In this document: in pieces, positions 19,727 to 32,474 of the stretch
How positions within the stretch are numbered: position 1 is the stretch's first letter
Layout of the letters: each line of letters begins with the position of its first letter
From: Eunapius fragilis
Taxonomy: Eukaryota; Porifera; Demospongiae; Spongillida; Spongillidae
NCBI GenBank assembly: GCA_963681505.1
Contig: OY811971.1
Coordinates: 23,529,036 to 23,593,035, forward strand
DNA length: 64,000 nucleotides
Reading direction: 5' to 3'
The notes under the pieces: generated by a model
Seen by the model: only the letters and a program-made list of their open reading frames with translations
Databases searched by the model: none
Told to the model about the DNA's origin: nothing
Program-made: the position numbers and the translations under genes

Positions 19727-22700
19727 CATAGTCACCCGTCATGTACGGTCTGGTCACCCCTCATGTGTGGTCACCCCTCATGTATGGTCACCCCTCATGT
19801 ATGGTCACCCCTCATGTGTGGTCACCCCTCATTTATGGTCACCCCTCAGGTATGGTCACCCCTTATGTATGGTCACCCCTCATGTATGGACACCCTCATG
19901 TATGGTCACCCCTCATGTACGGTCACCTCTCATGTATGGTCACCCCTCATGTATGATCACCCCTCACCCTCATGTATGGTCACCCCTCATGTATGGTCAC
20001 CCCTCATGTATGGTCACCCCTCATGTATGGTCACTCCTCATGTATGGTCACCCCTCATGTATGGTTATCCCTCATGTATGGTCCCCCCTCATGTATGGTC
20101 CCCCCTCATGTATGGTCACCCCTCATGTATGGTCACCCCTCATGTATGGTCACCCCTCATGTATGGTCACTCCTCATGTATGGTCACCCCTCATGTATGG
20201 TCACCCCTCATGTATGGTCACCCCTCATGTATGGTCACCCCTCATGTATGGTCACCCTTCATGTATGGTCACCCCTCAAGTATGGTCACCCCTCATGTAT
20301 GGTTACCCCTCATGTATGGTCACCCGACATGTATGGTCACCCCTCATGTATGTTCACCTCATGTATGGTCACCCCTCATGTATGGTCACCCCTCATGTAT
20401 GGTCACCCCTCATGTATGGTCACCCGACATGTATCGTCACCCCTCATGTATGGTCACCCCTCATGTATGGTCACCTCTCATGTATGGTCACCCCTCATGT
20501 ATGGTCACCCCTCATGTATGGTCACCCCTCATGTATGGTCACCCCTCATGTATGGTCACCCCTCATGTATGGACACCTCATGTATGGTCACCTCTCATGT
20601 ATGGTCACCCCTCATGTATGGTCACCCCTCATGTTTGGTCACCCCTCATGTATGGTCACCTCATTTATAGTCACCTCTCATGTATGGTCACCCCTCATGT
20701 ATGATCACCCCTCATGTATGGTCACCCCTCTTGTATGGTCACCCCTCATGTATGGTCACCTCATGTATGGTCACCCCTCATGTATGGTCATCTCATGTAT
20801 GGTCACCCGTCATGTATGGTCACTCCTCATGCATGGTCACCCCTCATGTATGGTCACCCCTCATGTATGGTCACCCCTCATGTATGGTCACCTCATGTAT
20901 GGTCACCCCTCATGTATGGTAACCCCCCATGTATGGTCACCCTCATGTATGGTCACCCCTCATGTATGGTCACCTCATGTATGGTCACCCCTCATGTATG
21001 GTCACCCTCATGTATGGTCACCTCTCATGTATGGTCACCCCTCATGTATGGTCACCCCTCATGTATGGTCACCCCTCATGTATGGTCACCTCTCATGTAT
21101 GGTCACCCCTCATGTATGGTCACCCCTCATGTATGGTCACCCCTCATGTATGGTCACCCCTCATGTATGGTCACCCGACATGTATGGTCACCATTCATGT
21201 ATGGTCACCCCTCATGTATGGTCACCCCTCATGTATGGTCACCCGACATGTATGGTCACCCCTCATGTATGGTCAACCCTCATGTATGGTCACCTCTCAT
21301 GTATGGTCACCCCTCATGTATGGTCACCCCTCATGTATGGTCACCCCTCATGTATGGTCACCCCTCATGTATGGTCACCCCTTATGTATGGTCACCTCAT
21401 GTATGGTCACCTCTCATGTATGGTCACCCCTCATGTTTGGTCACCCCTCATGTATGGTCACCTCATTTATTGTCACCTCTCATGTATGGTCACCCCTCAT
21501 GTATGATCACCCCTCATGTATGGTCACCCCTCATGTATGGTCACCCCTCATGTATGGTCACCTCATGTATGGTCACCCCTCATGTATGGTCATCTCATGT
21601 ATGGTCACCCGTCATGTATGGTCACTCCTCATGCATGGTCACCCCTCATGTATGGTCCCCCCCTCATGTATGGTCGCCCATCATGTATGGTCACCCCTCA
21701 CGTATGGTCACCCTTCATGTATGGTCACCTCTCATGTATGGTCACCCCTCATGTATGGTCACCCCTCATGTATGGTCACCTCTCATGTATGGTCACCCCT
21801 CATGTATGGTCACCCCTCATGTATGGTCACCTCATGTATGGTCACCCCTCATGTTATGTCACCTCTCATGTATGGTCACCCCTCATGTATGGTCACCTCA
21901 TGTATGGTCACCCCTCATGTATGGTCACCTCTCATGTATGGTCACCTCTCATGTATGATCACCCCTCACCCTCATGTATGGTCACCCCTCATGTATGGTC
22001 ACCCCTCATGTATGGTCACCTCTCATGTATGGTCACCCCTCATGTATGATTACCCCTCACCCTCATGTATGGTCACCCCTCATGTATGGTCACCCCTCAT
22101 GTATGGTCACCTCTCATGTATGGTCACTCCTCATGTATGGTCACCCCTCATGTATGGTTATCCCTCATGTATGGTCCCCCCTCATGTATGGTCACCCCTC
22201 ATGTATGGTCACCCGTCATGTATGGTCACCCCTCATGTATGGTCTCCCCTCATGTATGGTCACCCCTCTTGTATGGTCACCCCTCATGTATGGTCACCCC
22301 TCATGTATGGTCACTCCTCATGTATGGTCACCCCTCATGTATGGTCACCCCTCATGTATGGTCACCCCTCATGTATGGTCACCCCTCATGTATGGTCACC
22401 CCTCATGTATGGTCACCCCTCAAGTATGGTCACCCCTCATGTATGGTTACCCGTCATGTATGGTCACCCGACATGTATGGTCACCCCTCATGTATGTTCA
22501 CCTCATGTATGGTCACCCCTCATGTATGGACACCCCTCATGTTTCTGGTCACCCCTCATGTATGGTCACCCCTCATGTATGGTCACCCCTCATGTATGGT
22601 CACCCCTCATGTATGGTTATCCCTCATGTATGGTCCCCCCTCATGTATGGTCACTCCTCATGTATGGTCACCCCTCATGTATGGTCACCCCTCAAGTATG

Positions 22701-24176
22701 GTCACCCCTCATGTATGGTTACCCCTCATGTATGGTCACCCGACATGTATGGTCACCCCTCATGTATGGTCACCTCATGTATGGTCAACCCTCATGTTAT
22801 GTCACCTCTCATGTATGGTCACCCCTCATGTATGGTCACCCCTCATGTATGGTCACCCGACATGTATGGTCACCCCTCATGTATGGTCACCTCATGTATG
22901 GTCACCCCTCATGTTATGTCACCTCTCATGTATGGTCACCCCTCACCCTCATGTATGGTCACCCCTCATGTATGGTCACTCCTCATGTATGGTCACCTCT
23001 CATGTATGGTCACCCCTCATGTATGATCACCCCTCACCCTCATGTATGGTCACCCCTCATGTATGGTCACCCCTCATGTATGGTCACCCCTCATGTATGG
23101 TCACTCCTCATGTATGGTCACCCCTCATGTATGGTTATCCCTCATGTATCGTCCCCCCTCATGTATGGTCACCCCTCATGTATGGTCACCCGTCATGTAT
23201 TGTCACCCCTCATGTATGGTCACTCCTCATGTATGGTCACCCCTCATGTATGGTTATCCCTCATGTATGGTCTCCCCTCATGTATGGTCACCCCTCTTGT
23301 ATGGTCACCCCTCATGTATGGTCACCCCTCATGTATGGTCACCCTCATGTATGGTCACCCCTCATGTATGGTCACCCCTCATGTATGGTCACCCCTCATG
23401 TATGGTCACCCCTCATGTATGGTCACCCCTCATGCATGGTCACTCCTCATGTATGGTCACACCTCATGTATGGTCACCCCTCATGTATGGTCCCTCATGT
23501 ATGGTCACCCCTCATGTATGGTCACCCCTCATGTATGGTCACCCCTCATGTATGGTCACCTCTCATGTATGGTCACCCCTCATGTATGGTCACACCTCAT
23601 GTATGGTCACTCCTCATGCATGGACATCTCTCATGTATGGTCACCCCTCATGTATGGTCACCCCTCATGTATGGTCACCTCTCATGTATGGTCACCCCTC
23701 ATGTATGATCACCCCTCACCCTCTTGTATGGTCACCCCTCATGTGTGGTCACCCCTCATGTATGGTCACCCCTCATGTATGGTCACTCCTCATGTATGGT
23801 CACCCCTCATGTATGGTTATCCCTCATGTATGGTCCCCCCTCATGTATGGTCACCCCTCATGTATGGTCACCCCTCATGTATGGTCACCCCTCATGTATG
23901 GTCACTCCTCATGTATGGTCACCCCTCATGTATGGTTATCCCTCATGTATGGTCCCCTTTCATGTATGGTCACCCCTCATGTATGGTCACCCCTCATGTA
24001 TGGTCACCCCTCATGTATGGTCACTCCTCATGTATGGTCACCCCTCATGTATGGTTATCCCTCATGTATGGTCCCCCCTCATGTATGGTCACCCCTCATG
24101 TATGGTCACCCCCTCATGTATGGTCACCCCTCATGTATGGTCACTCCTCATGTATGGTCACCCCTCATGTATGGTT
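19727..24176 (+). repeat. 17-bp satellite, block 2 (4.4 kb)
   Basis: About 260 units of the GGTCACCCCTCATGTAT family in one orientation. Short units (GGTCACCTCATGTAT) and ordered variant strings recur, for example a TCACTCC unit, a normal unit, a GGTTATCCC unit and a GGTCCCCCC unit near 20030, 22130, 23100, 23800 and 24030. This is higher-order structure. The left boundary (ACATAGTCACC, then CATGTACGGTCTGGTCACC) is the same as that of block 1 at about 2115. Open frames of up to 1086 residues here are an effect of a stop-free 17-mer. Confidence 0.97.
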
Positions 24177-26221
24177 TGTTCGGCGTTGAGGGACCCGGCT
24201 AAAAAGAACATCCATCTGTGGCCCCTCCCCTCTTCTCATGGACTAACTGATGTTATTACTATTTCCGTTCCTATGGCAACCTTAGAGTTGCCATACTTCA
24301 TAGCTGGACATTCAGCGGGGTGACAACCAGCCCGACCACCATCTAATAATGTTTTTCTCAGCATATTGATTTCGATACACATATGATTTCTGGGCACTAG
24401 ATCACTGCACTGCGTCATCGGTAGTTGCGCTGCACATGACCGACTTTTGGCCCTAATCACATCCCATATCATTATTTCGAGCTGCTGCACTACACAGCCA
24501 AAAATCCGTTTCTGTTTTATAATGTATTGTATTTGGAACATTTTGTTTCATGTATGTACCAATATCTGATATACTATATGTAACAGTGTCTGCTGAACAG
24601 TAACTTGGTACAGATTGTAGACCCATTTCTGTATCTGGTAAGTTATCATACCTGCTTCATGTATGAAACTGCTGACTATTTCCTTATATGGATATAATTT
24701 TTACACACCTCCTTGTATAGCCTTTTCTTAACAAATTAAATGGATAAACAATTTTGAAATGCAATACATTCAAGTTCCTTGAATGTCTATTACATGTGGC
24801 TTCTCTCAATGACATTCACAAGTATATACGTTAATAAATACATTATGAATCTTAACTTGAGATAATGGTTTGTTAATGCGTCAGTTTATCGTTGATCGGT
24901 TGATCGGATCGGTAGATCGCAATTGGGCTGCTCACGTGAGTAACCATTTATATTCAATGGCGACGTACAACGCGATGTAAGTATGCACTGATGGGACCAT
25001 GTCACAGACTATTCTGAAGACACAGTGGAGTTCCTGCACTTGTACTTGCTGTGACCGATGGCATCCATTATTAGAACGCAATGGCTTAAATCCCTCGAGT
25101 ATGCACAAGACTGCTCCACCTGATGTGAACACATGTGAACTAAGTAGGCATAAATATACAATTTACGTCAATACATTGCGTTATGCCTCACCTATCTCTC
25201 AATGAAGCTGCCGTGACTAAGGACGTTGTCATACATGTAGAAGGAGGGCTCCATCCTCAAAGAGTCACATTGATACCTACACATTTCAATGTTATTAGTG
25301 TGGCATGTATGTATACCCACACCTTTTGCGGTGTTTCAAGCTGGTTTGTCACCAGCCAATTCTTTGTATGATATTCCACAAAGTGTATGGTGAACGATAA
25401 CTGTTTAGATGACCAAGCACGCATTTATACTAAACACACTTTGCAGTTAAATTCATGTAGAAGTACCTACCTCTTTCTTTGTCAAGCCGACATGTATCCA
25501 TAGAGCTGAATAGTGGCAAAGTGTTGAACACTAAGTCCTGAAGATTAGCTTTTCAAGATTGTTACATTGCCATGGGTGAGCTTTGCAAAAAAAAAAACAC
25601 TTGGCATACAACAGTACCAAGTAGTTGTATCCACAGGCTCCCCCTGAAGTACACCCGTCTGGGGGCAGTCATATTCAAAGTGGTGCCATTCAGCCATGGA
25701 GAAATAAAGCTTGGGAGTATGAGATCTGGAACACCTGGTAATAAAATAATATTTATTGCACAATGTACATATACTGTACTCCTTATAACAAAACCATTTC
25801 CACGTTGTCAATTGTCCTTTGCCTCCATCCAAATATTGGTCCTATTATGAAAGAGACAATGGTTTGAAGTATCGGGAATGCATAGAAAGGCTGACCTAGT
25901 AGTAGAAGTTTCCACAGTTTCACATTTACGTCCAGGTCCAGTACTAGGATACACTGGTGTATATCCTGGACCAGGACACACTCCTGGACCCTTTCCACCC
26001 GGACCCAGGTACAATCCGTACCCCTCACGGAGGCGGGGGAAGAGGCGTGGCCAGGCGCCTAAACAAAACTTTTATAATTGCGTAATCAACAATAAATAAA
26101 GTGTGTATTGCTGCTTTGTATAAATTAAATGTTTTAATGGCACACCCACACCTACAAAATTTCATGGCCACGAGATTCTAAAATAAAACTGCCATTTGAC
26201 GTTGCTACCTGGGTCGATAAG
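24177..26221. other. Intergenic, no supported gene
   Basis: After a scrap of the 49-bp unit (24220-24240) the sequence is AT-rich and has only short frames without recognisable domains. A minus-strand frame at 24236-24541 and one at 24932-25132 have no family I know. An imperfect hairpin around CCAGGTCCAG / CTGGACCAGG lies at about 25932-25980. Confidence 0.5.
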
Positions 26222-26268
26222 TTTCAAGACAATACTAAAACCACCGAAAAAAATTTAGGAAACAAGGG

Positions 26269-26538
26269 ATAAAAACATTCTCTATGCGAGAAGGTTGGTG
26301 GTATACAGGAATCAAAGGCGATGGTGGTGTAAAATGCAAGGGAACAAGGCTTCTGATTGAAAAGGAAAAATATAGACCTATATATTAGCACCATGTCGTC
26401 ATACTTAAATGTGCGTGCTAATATAGGCCTATTTCATTTTTCCTTTTCGATCAGAAGCCTTGTTCCCTTGCTTTTTACACCACCATCGCCTTTGATTCCT
26501 ATATACTACCAACCTTCTCGCATAGAGAATGCTTTTAT
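26269..26538. mobile_element. Palindromic MITE
   Basis: The whole 270 bp folds on itself: ATAAAAACATTCTCTATGCG at the left is inverted as CGCATAGAGAATGC at the right. Internal pairs include GGTTGGTGGTATA, GGTGGTGTAAAA, GGGAACAAGGCTTCTGAT and AATATAGGCCTAT. No coding potential. The same architecture is found at 60190-60430 and, decayed, near 4232-4366. Confidence 0.8.
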
Positions 26539-27134
26539 CACTAGTGTAATAGTTTCCGCAAATATTTGCGCTGATTTAAGAATGTGTAAAGGAGTGGAAC
26601 TACCAATAAATTAAATTAACAACGGTGTGCACAGGTTAAGTGTTATAAATGCATCACACACATTCTGATGAACCGGCTGGATCTCGGGAGAAAGTGGTGA
26701 GGCCATAGACCAAATGCCTACGGCCCTGTGACATCCTTTGACTGGCAAACTGACTTGGTGGGGTGTGCCACCGTACGCATGCGCAGTGCATACATCACCA
26801 TAAAACGAGAAAGCCCATTTTGTATCAGTCATTTCCGGCTATCGTCGCATTTGTGAGGTGTTGGAGATTTGTATTTAGCTTGGTCATATCGTAGCGATAG
26901 TTGGGTCATATCTGTTCCTTAGTTCAATAGAATGAGTAGTATCTCGCTAACAAGAAATGACAAGGTGAGCAAGTCTGAGGTCCGTTTTTAGGTTTCGTCT
27001 TTTGACTTGCTGGGGACATTTAGCTCGGTACTAGATATACGATGCTAAAATAGTTTGCTGGAATGGCCGACGGACTCTTTTGTAAGTCTTCTGTGTGTGT
27101 GTTACATAATATTAGAACTGTCCAAACCAAAGGA

Positions 27135-27500
27135 CACAGGGGCGGATACAGGGTTTTTCAAAAGGGGGAGGGGGGGGGGGGTAGTCTCGTACCCAGACCG
27201 TCTATGACGTAAGCGATTATCGCTGTAAACAGTATAATCACTACGGTACGAGACTAGGGGGGGGGGGGGGGGGGGGGGGTTATACCCGCGATACGCGAAA
27301 TGCTGGGGAGGGGGGAGTGCTGTCCGCTCAGGCCCGATACGAAAAGCGGGGGTGGTGGTGGTGGGGGGCCGGACTGGGGGGCGGCGGCTGCTTAGCGGAA
27401 GAGGGGGAGATACCTTATATGAAAGGGGCAACATAGATATTTAATCCGGATTAAATATCTATGGTTGCAACCCCCAAAACCTCCTCCCTGGATCGGCCAA
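27135..27500. mobile_element. CAGGGGCGGAT-type MITE with a nested MITE
   Basis: The insertion begins CAGGGGCGGATACAGGG and is absent at the matching place in copy 1 (about 9380). It is rich in G runs. Inside it, GTCTCGTACCCAGACC at 27183 and GTACGAGAC at about 27253 delimit a nested palindromic insert of about 70 bp. A palindrome with TTTAATCCGGATTAAA lies at about 27440. The same terminal sequence occurs at 42688 (with hAT coding remnants) and 47265-47527. Confidence 0.7.
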
Positions 27501-27599
27501 TGGCCGACAGAACCTGCTAAGTAACAAAAGAGGTAGGCCTACCGTAGCCTAAAGCCAGCTACGTCGGCTTAGTTTTTGCTGAAAGGTCTCTCTCTATAG

Positions 27600-27913
27600 A
27601 GCTCTTTCATGGTCACATGACGCGTGGGCTTTAATTGCTTTATTGTCCGCCATATTGGTGCTCGGTTTACTATGGAAATATATGGGCTTATGCTCGGCTT
27701 TGGTACTTTTGATACCGATGATACGTATAACTCGCGCTCCGAGGGCACAAGTAAAAATCATATTTTTACATATGTTAGTCATGTGTTAGACCACAATAAT
27801 ATATATTTAAAGTAAAACGACACTCTGAAGTACCAAAACCAAGCATAATAAACGATACCAATATGGCGGACTAATTAGAAGATGAATGCTATTAAGTCAT
27901 GCGATAAAAGAGC
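27600..27913. mobile_element. TIR MITE, GAGCTCTTT family
   Basis: Imperfect terminal inverted repeats of about 55 bp: GAGCTCTTTCATGGTCACAT...GTCCGCCATATTGGT at the left and ACCAATATGGCGGACTAATT...ATAAAAGAGC at the right. Absent from segmental copy 1. Non-coding. Confidence 0.7.
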
Positions 27914-28367
27914 ACCTGCCAACTATGTTTTGATAGCTTGCGTGAGCGTGGGCATGAATTTGCGGGAGAATGGGTAATGCGGTAATGCGGGAGCATCAAA
28001 AAATTAGCCGTATTTACTGTTAACAAATTTCCGCAACGGCATTACGGACGAACAATGTGGCTCGTCCATATCGTCGGAAGAACCATTTCGATCAGGATCT
28101 AGATCGGCAACAGGATCATTCCCATCTGCGGCGTATGCAGCACGTGCATACATTAGATAAAATAGAAAAAATAACGTACGATAATAATGTAACATAATTA
28201 ACTATCATACTTACACGTATTGTATTAAGCGAAGGTTATAAAACCAGTAGGGCGGCGCCGGGATCATCAAGGTATCGTAATGCGTGAGAACGGACATGGC
28301 TAGCGGGAGTGCGGGAGAGTGGTTGTAAATGCGTGAGACTCCCGCGAGATGCGGGAGAGTTGGCAGG
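27914..28367. mobile_element. TIR element with CCTGCCAAC ends
   Basis: It begins CCTGCCAACTATG and ends with the inverse of CCTGCCAACTCTCCCGCATC, with GCGGGAG and GCGTGAG words subterminally at both ends. It abuts the previous MITE directly and is absent from copy 1. No transposase frame is recognised. Confidence 0.6.
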
Positions 28368-28927
28368 CCTGGAAGACGTAGAAAAGGAGTCAGTCGGCCA
28401 TTCAAGCTAAATATCTTACTTCCTTTCTTAGGTTGTGCTAATATATAGGCCTAGGTCTAGTAGCTGGCTTTGCCCTTTTGTCTAGACACTTGTAAAATTA
28501 AAAGGAGTAACGTACCGTACTCTGTGTTGTAGTGTCCCCGTAGCTACCAAAGTGTGTGGGAGGTCAGAAGTGGTGCCCGTACCTCCGTTATAGCTCCTAG
28601 CACTTATTTGGGCAGTCCAACGATATTCGCTACCTCCAAATGTGGTAGATATTAGGTGTGATAGAGAAGCTAGAAGCATGTAGTTTGGGCCCCTAACGGT
28701 TAGAGCGGGGTAACCGATACCTCCCCAAGAACGGGGACCACCTTAACAGACCGTACTAGTCGCCACGTAGAGTTGGCAGTGTCCAGATTAGCCGTTAGAG
28801 GTGGTAAAGAGAAGCGGAAGTGTGTGTTGTGTGGACCTGTTGTGCGTACGAGCTAGCTAGCTAGGTCCCTAAACGTGTTGTCTTTGAACTAACTATAAAT
28901 AATTTCTTTTTTATTTAGAACACAATA

Positions 28928-30891
28928 ATGTTCACTTTCGAAACATGTACAGCAGTACCTGAGGAAGGTGGTCGAGCGTGGGGTGGTGGTGTAGTGGAGG
29001 TGGAGGGTAGGGTTGTGTGGGGAGGAGGAGGACTAGGAGGAGGAAGAGTGTACAGGTTGAATGAGGTCAGTTCAGAGTGGGAGAGGTTGGCTGATGATGA
29101 GGTGGGGGCCACACTAGCGGTATGTGGAGGAGAGATGGTGTCTGTCGGTGGTAGGAAGGATGATAGGAAGGGTGGTACGTGTAGTAAGGTGAGGGTTTTG
29201 AGGGGAGAGAGGTGGACCTCCATGACTGAGATGTTGGTAGGGTGTTGGGGGTCATGTGTGGTTAGTGTAAGTGGAGGTGTGCTATTGGTGATGGGAGGGA
29301 TAGGTGATGGGTATAGGGACTTGAATGACGTTCAGATATTTGATGGTCGGACATGGCACATGGGACCACCACTCCCTCACACATGTGCGGCCATGTCTGC
29401 AGTGGTCCACGGAGACCTGGTGTTTGCGATGGGAGGTTCGGGCATGGAGCGGGCAGTGTGGTCTGCCAACATCACTGACCTGGTGAGCCACTGAACATTG
29501 TGTAGCATCTCTGTCCCTGTGTGTAGCTACACCACGCTACTACACACACACATGTGATACTCATCCACGCTCAGCGTACACACAAGCGCGCACGTCCACA
29601 CCATGCCCACAGTAGACGTGGACGCGCGCTCCAACAACTCGAGGCACACGCACACACTAAGCGTCTCCATCGCACACGCACGCACCACGTACGCAGACGT
29701 TAGTGTGTTGTGTGTACGTATTGCTTGACAGCTGTACAGACATCCTTTTGTTATTGTGTTACCATCTCCCCCTGTACCCATGCATGCACACATACTCACT
29801 AGACTACTAGCCATTGGAGGACAAGAGGATATGTCATCAAAGAAGACCTCTGCCATCCATGCCTTTCATCATGTTGATCAGAAATGGCAGCATGTTGGAG
29901 ACTTGCCATTTAAGTGCTCATTTGTGGACACACTACTTCTGTCAGGAGGAAGGCTGTTGGTGGTCAACGGGGACATTAAGCGGGTATTGAAGATCACTGT
30001 GGAAGGTTAGTGATGCTGTAATGAAACTGTGCTAACCAGAGTATTTCCAGGTCTGGCTAAGCTGTTCATCACACCAAGCCTAACAGAAGCAGATGAAAGG
30101 TGTGTTGAGTTATACAGTATGTGCCCTAGGGTGGATATGTAAGGGTACCCCTGGTATGGTGTAGGTACATATTCCTCATGATGGTGGTGTAGCCTCACTG
30201 GGTGTGTGTGGTGGTTGTCATGGAGAGATGTTTGCTTAATTTTTTTCTTTTTAGTGTATCAAATTATGTACACTACAGCATATCATGTGTGACCTGTTAG
30301 ATGCTTCAAGTTTTATATTACATTATTAACAACAGACGTCTCTATGACGAAGCCATGACCAAGGGATATGTGGAAACGTCAGTGACCAAGGGTCTCATCG
30401 TTGGAGCAGCTGGTGTTGGAAAGACTCACCTCAATCTGCAGAAGGACCCTCCAGAACAACGTGTCAGTACAGGGCTGGCTGACAACCCTGTTCGAGCCAT
30501 CTCATTCACACTGGCAGGTGTGGGTGGACAAGAGGAAGATGACTGGTTTGTTGTTGAAGATGACCAGACATTGATGAGTTTTGTTGGTCAAACGGTCCGT
30601 GATGGTGTATCCATGGTTACGTCTTTGGATGCTGTAGTTAGCACTCTTCCAAAGATAACCATTAATAATGTACCTATGGATGGAGCTAGTGTTGGTCACC
30701 CTGATCCCATGCCTGCTGATATCACCATGGATACCACCACCCAACAGAGCAGGACTGTTGCCATTGAGGATGAACTGATTCACACATCAACCATTCTTCA
30801 GGTAAGGGATGGTTGTAAGCTGAGAAAGATTCTTTACCCATCTCCCTCTGTAGAAAGGAGAAAGCTCTTTGGTGTAAAGTTGATCCAGTTC
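28928..30891 (+). pseudogene. Truncated Kelch-Roc paralogue
   Basis: This is a copy of the 5' half of the gene at 10001-14398. The first exon (28928-29482) is open and encodes four Kelch blades. The second exon has lost about 95 bp around its start, so the spliced frame shifts (remaining piece about 29803-30006). The third exon is conserved (from about 30053). The Roc exon (30336-about 30801) keeps the P-loop GAAGVGKTH but has an in-frame 9-bp loss just after it and a 1-bp loss near its end. The next exon breaks after about 40 bp, inside ATCCAGTTCATT, before the DSGGQ switch. The COR and death domains are absent. A shorter Kelch protein from exon 1 alone cannot be excluded. Confidence 0.8.
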
Positions 30892-30929
30892 ATTGTCAAT
30901 ACATGCAAACCCATGTGCCACACATACAC

Positions 30930-31005
30930 CATACACGCATGCACACACACACACATGCACACACACACACACGCACACACACACACACACACACACATGC
31001 ACATA
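30930..31005 (+). repeat. (CA)n-rich microsatellite
   Basis: An interrupted CA tract (CACACATGCACACACACACA type) directly follows the truncation point of the Kelch-Roc paralogue, so it may mark the duplication breakpoint. The bases at 31006-31192 contain no gene and end in a G run. Confidence 0.85.
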
Positions 31006-31192
31006 CGTACATACACAAAACCATGTATTGGTGAAATTAAAGAAAGATTAGGAACAAAGGTTACATCACTAGCTTGATTATTGGGTATGTATGACATCAT
31101 GTGAATTACTTATCTATCATGGGCGAAACAACATATTACCTGATTTGGCAATAATTGGGGAGAGGGGAGGGGGGGGGGGGGACAGGACGTGT

Positions 31193-32146
31193 TACATGAG
31201 GGGTGACCATACATGAAGGGTGACCATACATGAGGGGTGACCATACATGAGGGGTGACCATACTTGAGGGGTGACGATACATGAGGGGTGACCATACATG
31301 AGGGGTGACCATACATGAGGGGTGACCCTACATGAGGCGTGACCATAGGCATACATGAGGGGTGACCATACATGAGGGGTGACCATACATGAGGGGTGAT
31401 CATACATGAGGGGTGACCATACATGAGGGGTGACCATACTTGAGGGGTGACCATACATGAGGGGTGACCATACATGAGGGGTGACCATACATGAGAGGTG
31501 ACCATACATGAGGGGTGACCATACATGAGGGGTGACCATACATGAGGGGTGACCATACATGAGAGGTGACCATACATGAGTGGTGACCAAACATGAGGGA
31601 GACCATACATGAGGGATGACCATACATGAGGGGTGACCATACATGAGGGGTGACCATACATGAGGGGTGACCATACATGAGGGAGACCATACATGAGGAA
31701 TGACTATACATGAGGGGTGACCATACATGAGGGGTGACCATACATGAGAGGTGACCATACATGAGGGGTGACCATACATGAGGGGTGACCATACATGAGG
31801 GGTGACCATACATGAGAGGTGACCATACATGAGTGGTGACCAAACATGAGGGAGACCATACATGAGGGATGACCATACATGAGGGGTGACCATACATGAG
31901 GGGTGACCATACATGAGGGGTGACCATACATGAGGGAGACCATACATGAGGAATGACTATACATGAGGGGTGACCATACATGAGGGGTGACCATACATGA
32001 GGGGTGACCATACATGAGAGGTGACCATACATGAGGGGTGACCATACATGAGGGAGACCATACATGAGGGATGACTATACATGAGAGGTGACCATACATG
32101 AGGGGTGACCATGCATGAGGGGTGACCATACATGAGGGGTGACCAT
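31193..32146 (-). repeat. 17-bp satellite, block 3 (inverted)
   Basis: About 56 units in minus orientation (CATACATGAGGGGTGAC), opposite to the main arrays. A sub-block of about 245 bp with the variants CATGAGTGGTGACCAAAC, CATGAGGGAGACC and CATGAGGAATGACTATAC is present twice (about 31570-31700 and 31815-31960). This shows local higher-order duplication. Confidence 0.95.
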
Positions 32147-32151
32147 TAATG

Positions 32152-32206
32152 ACCACCTCTGGTGGGACAGTCATCTCAGAGCATCAGTATTGGACTGGAA
32201 AGTACG
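32152..32206 (+). pseudogene. Inverted fragment of CFAP20DC exon 9
   Basis: About 55 bp (CCTCTGGTGGGACAGTCATC to GGACTGGAAAGTACGTTAT) match part of exon 9 of CFAP20DC (about 33210-33275) with few differences, in the opposite orientation. It sits exactly at the edge of the inverted 17-bp array, so it was probably moved together with the array or by an inversion at its edge. Confidence 0.8.
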
Positions 32207-32474
32207 TTATAAGGTGTGATGTTAGCCGAGAGGTTGAATTTCAAGCTCCATAAATGACTTCCCCTCAAGTGGCAATATGCTACCATAATACACGCACCTT
32301 GTGAAGAACTACACTAAAGTGACGTCCTGTCACTTCAGCTTAGCTAATTACAATAGTTCTGTGCATTCAACATTAATGGTACAGGTGACTGTATACAAAG
32401 AAATAAAAGCGTAAGGTGCCAGCAATGCTGTTACTGGATGAAGATCATGTGATAAATAAGCTGGCTATGCATAA

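Larger units (their letters stand above)
26780..30891 (+). repeat. Segmental duplication, copy 2
   Basis: Paralogue of 4530-12525. It preserves the insertion-free site of the Gypsy element at 26878-26882. It has gained its own insertions (27135-27500 and 27600-28367) that are absent from copy 1. Homology ends at about 30891, inside a Roc exon. Confidence 0.85.

Noticed and set aside
19727-24176. CRISPR-like regular repeats
   Set aside because: The units are contiguous with no unique spacers, the context is eukaryotic and no cas genes are present.
20929-24189. Plus-strand open frame of 1086 residues, and similar long frames across all 17-bp arrays
   Set aside because: The 17-bp unit has no stop on that strand, and 17 is not a multiple of three, so every frame gives the same 17-residue periodic peptide. 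This is a property of the repeat, with no domain, codon bias or splice context.
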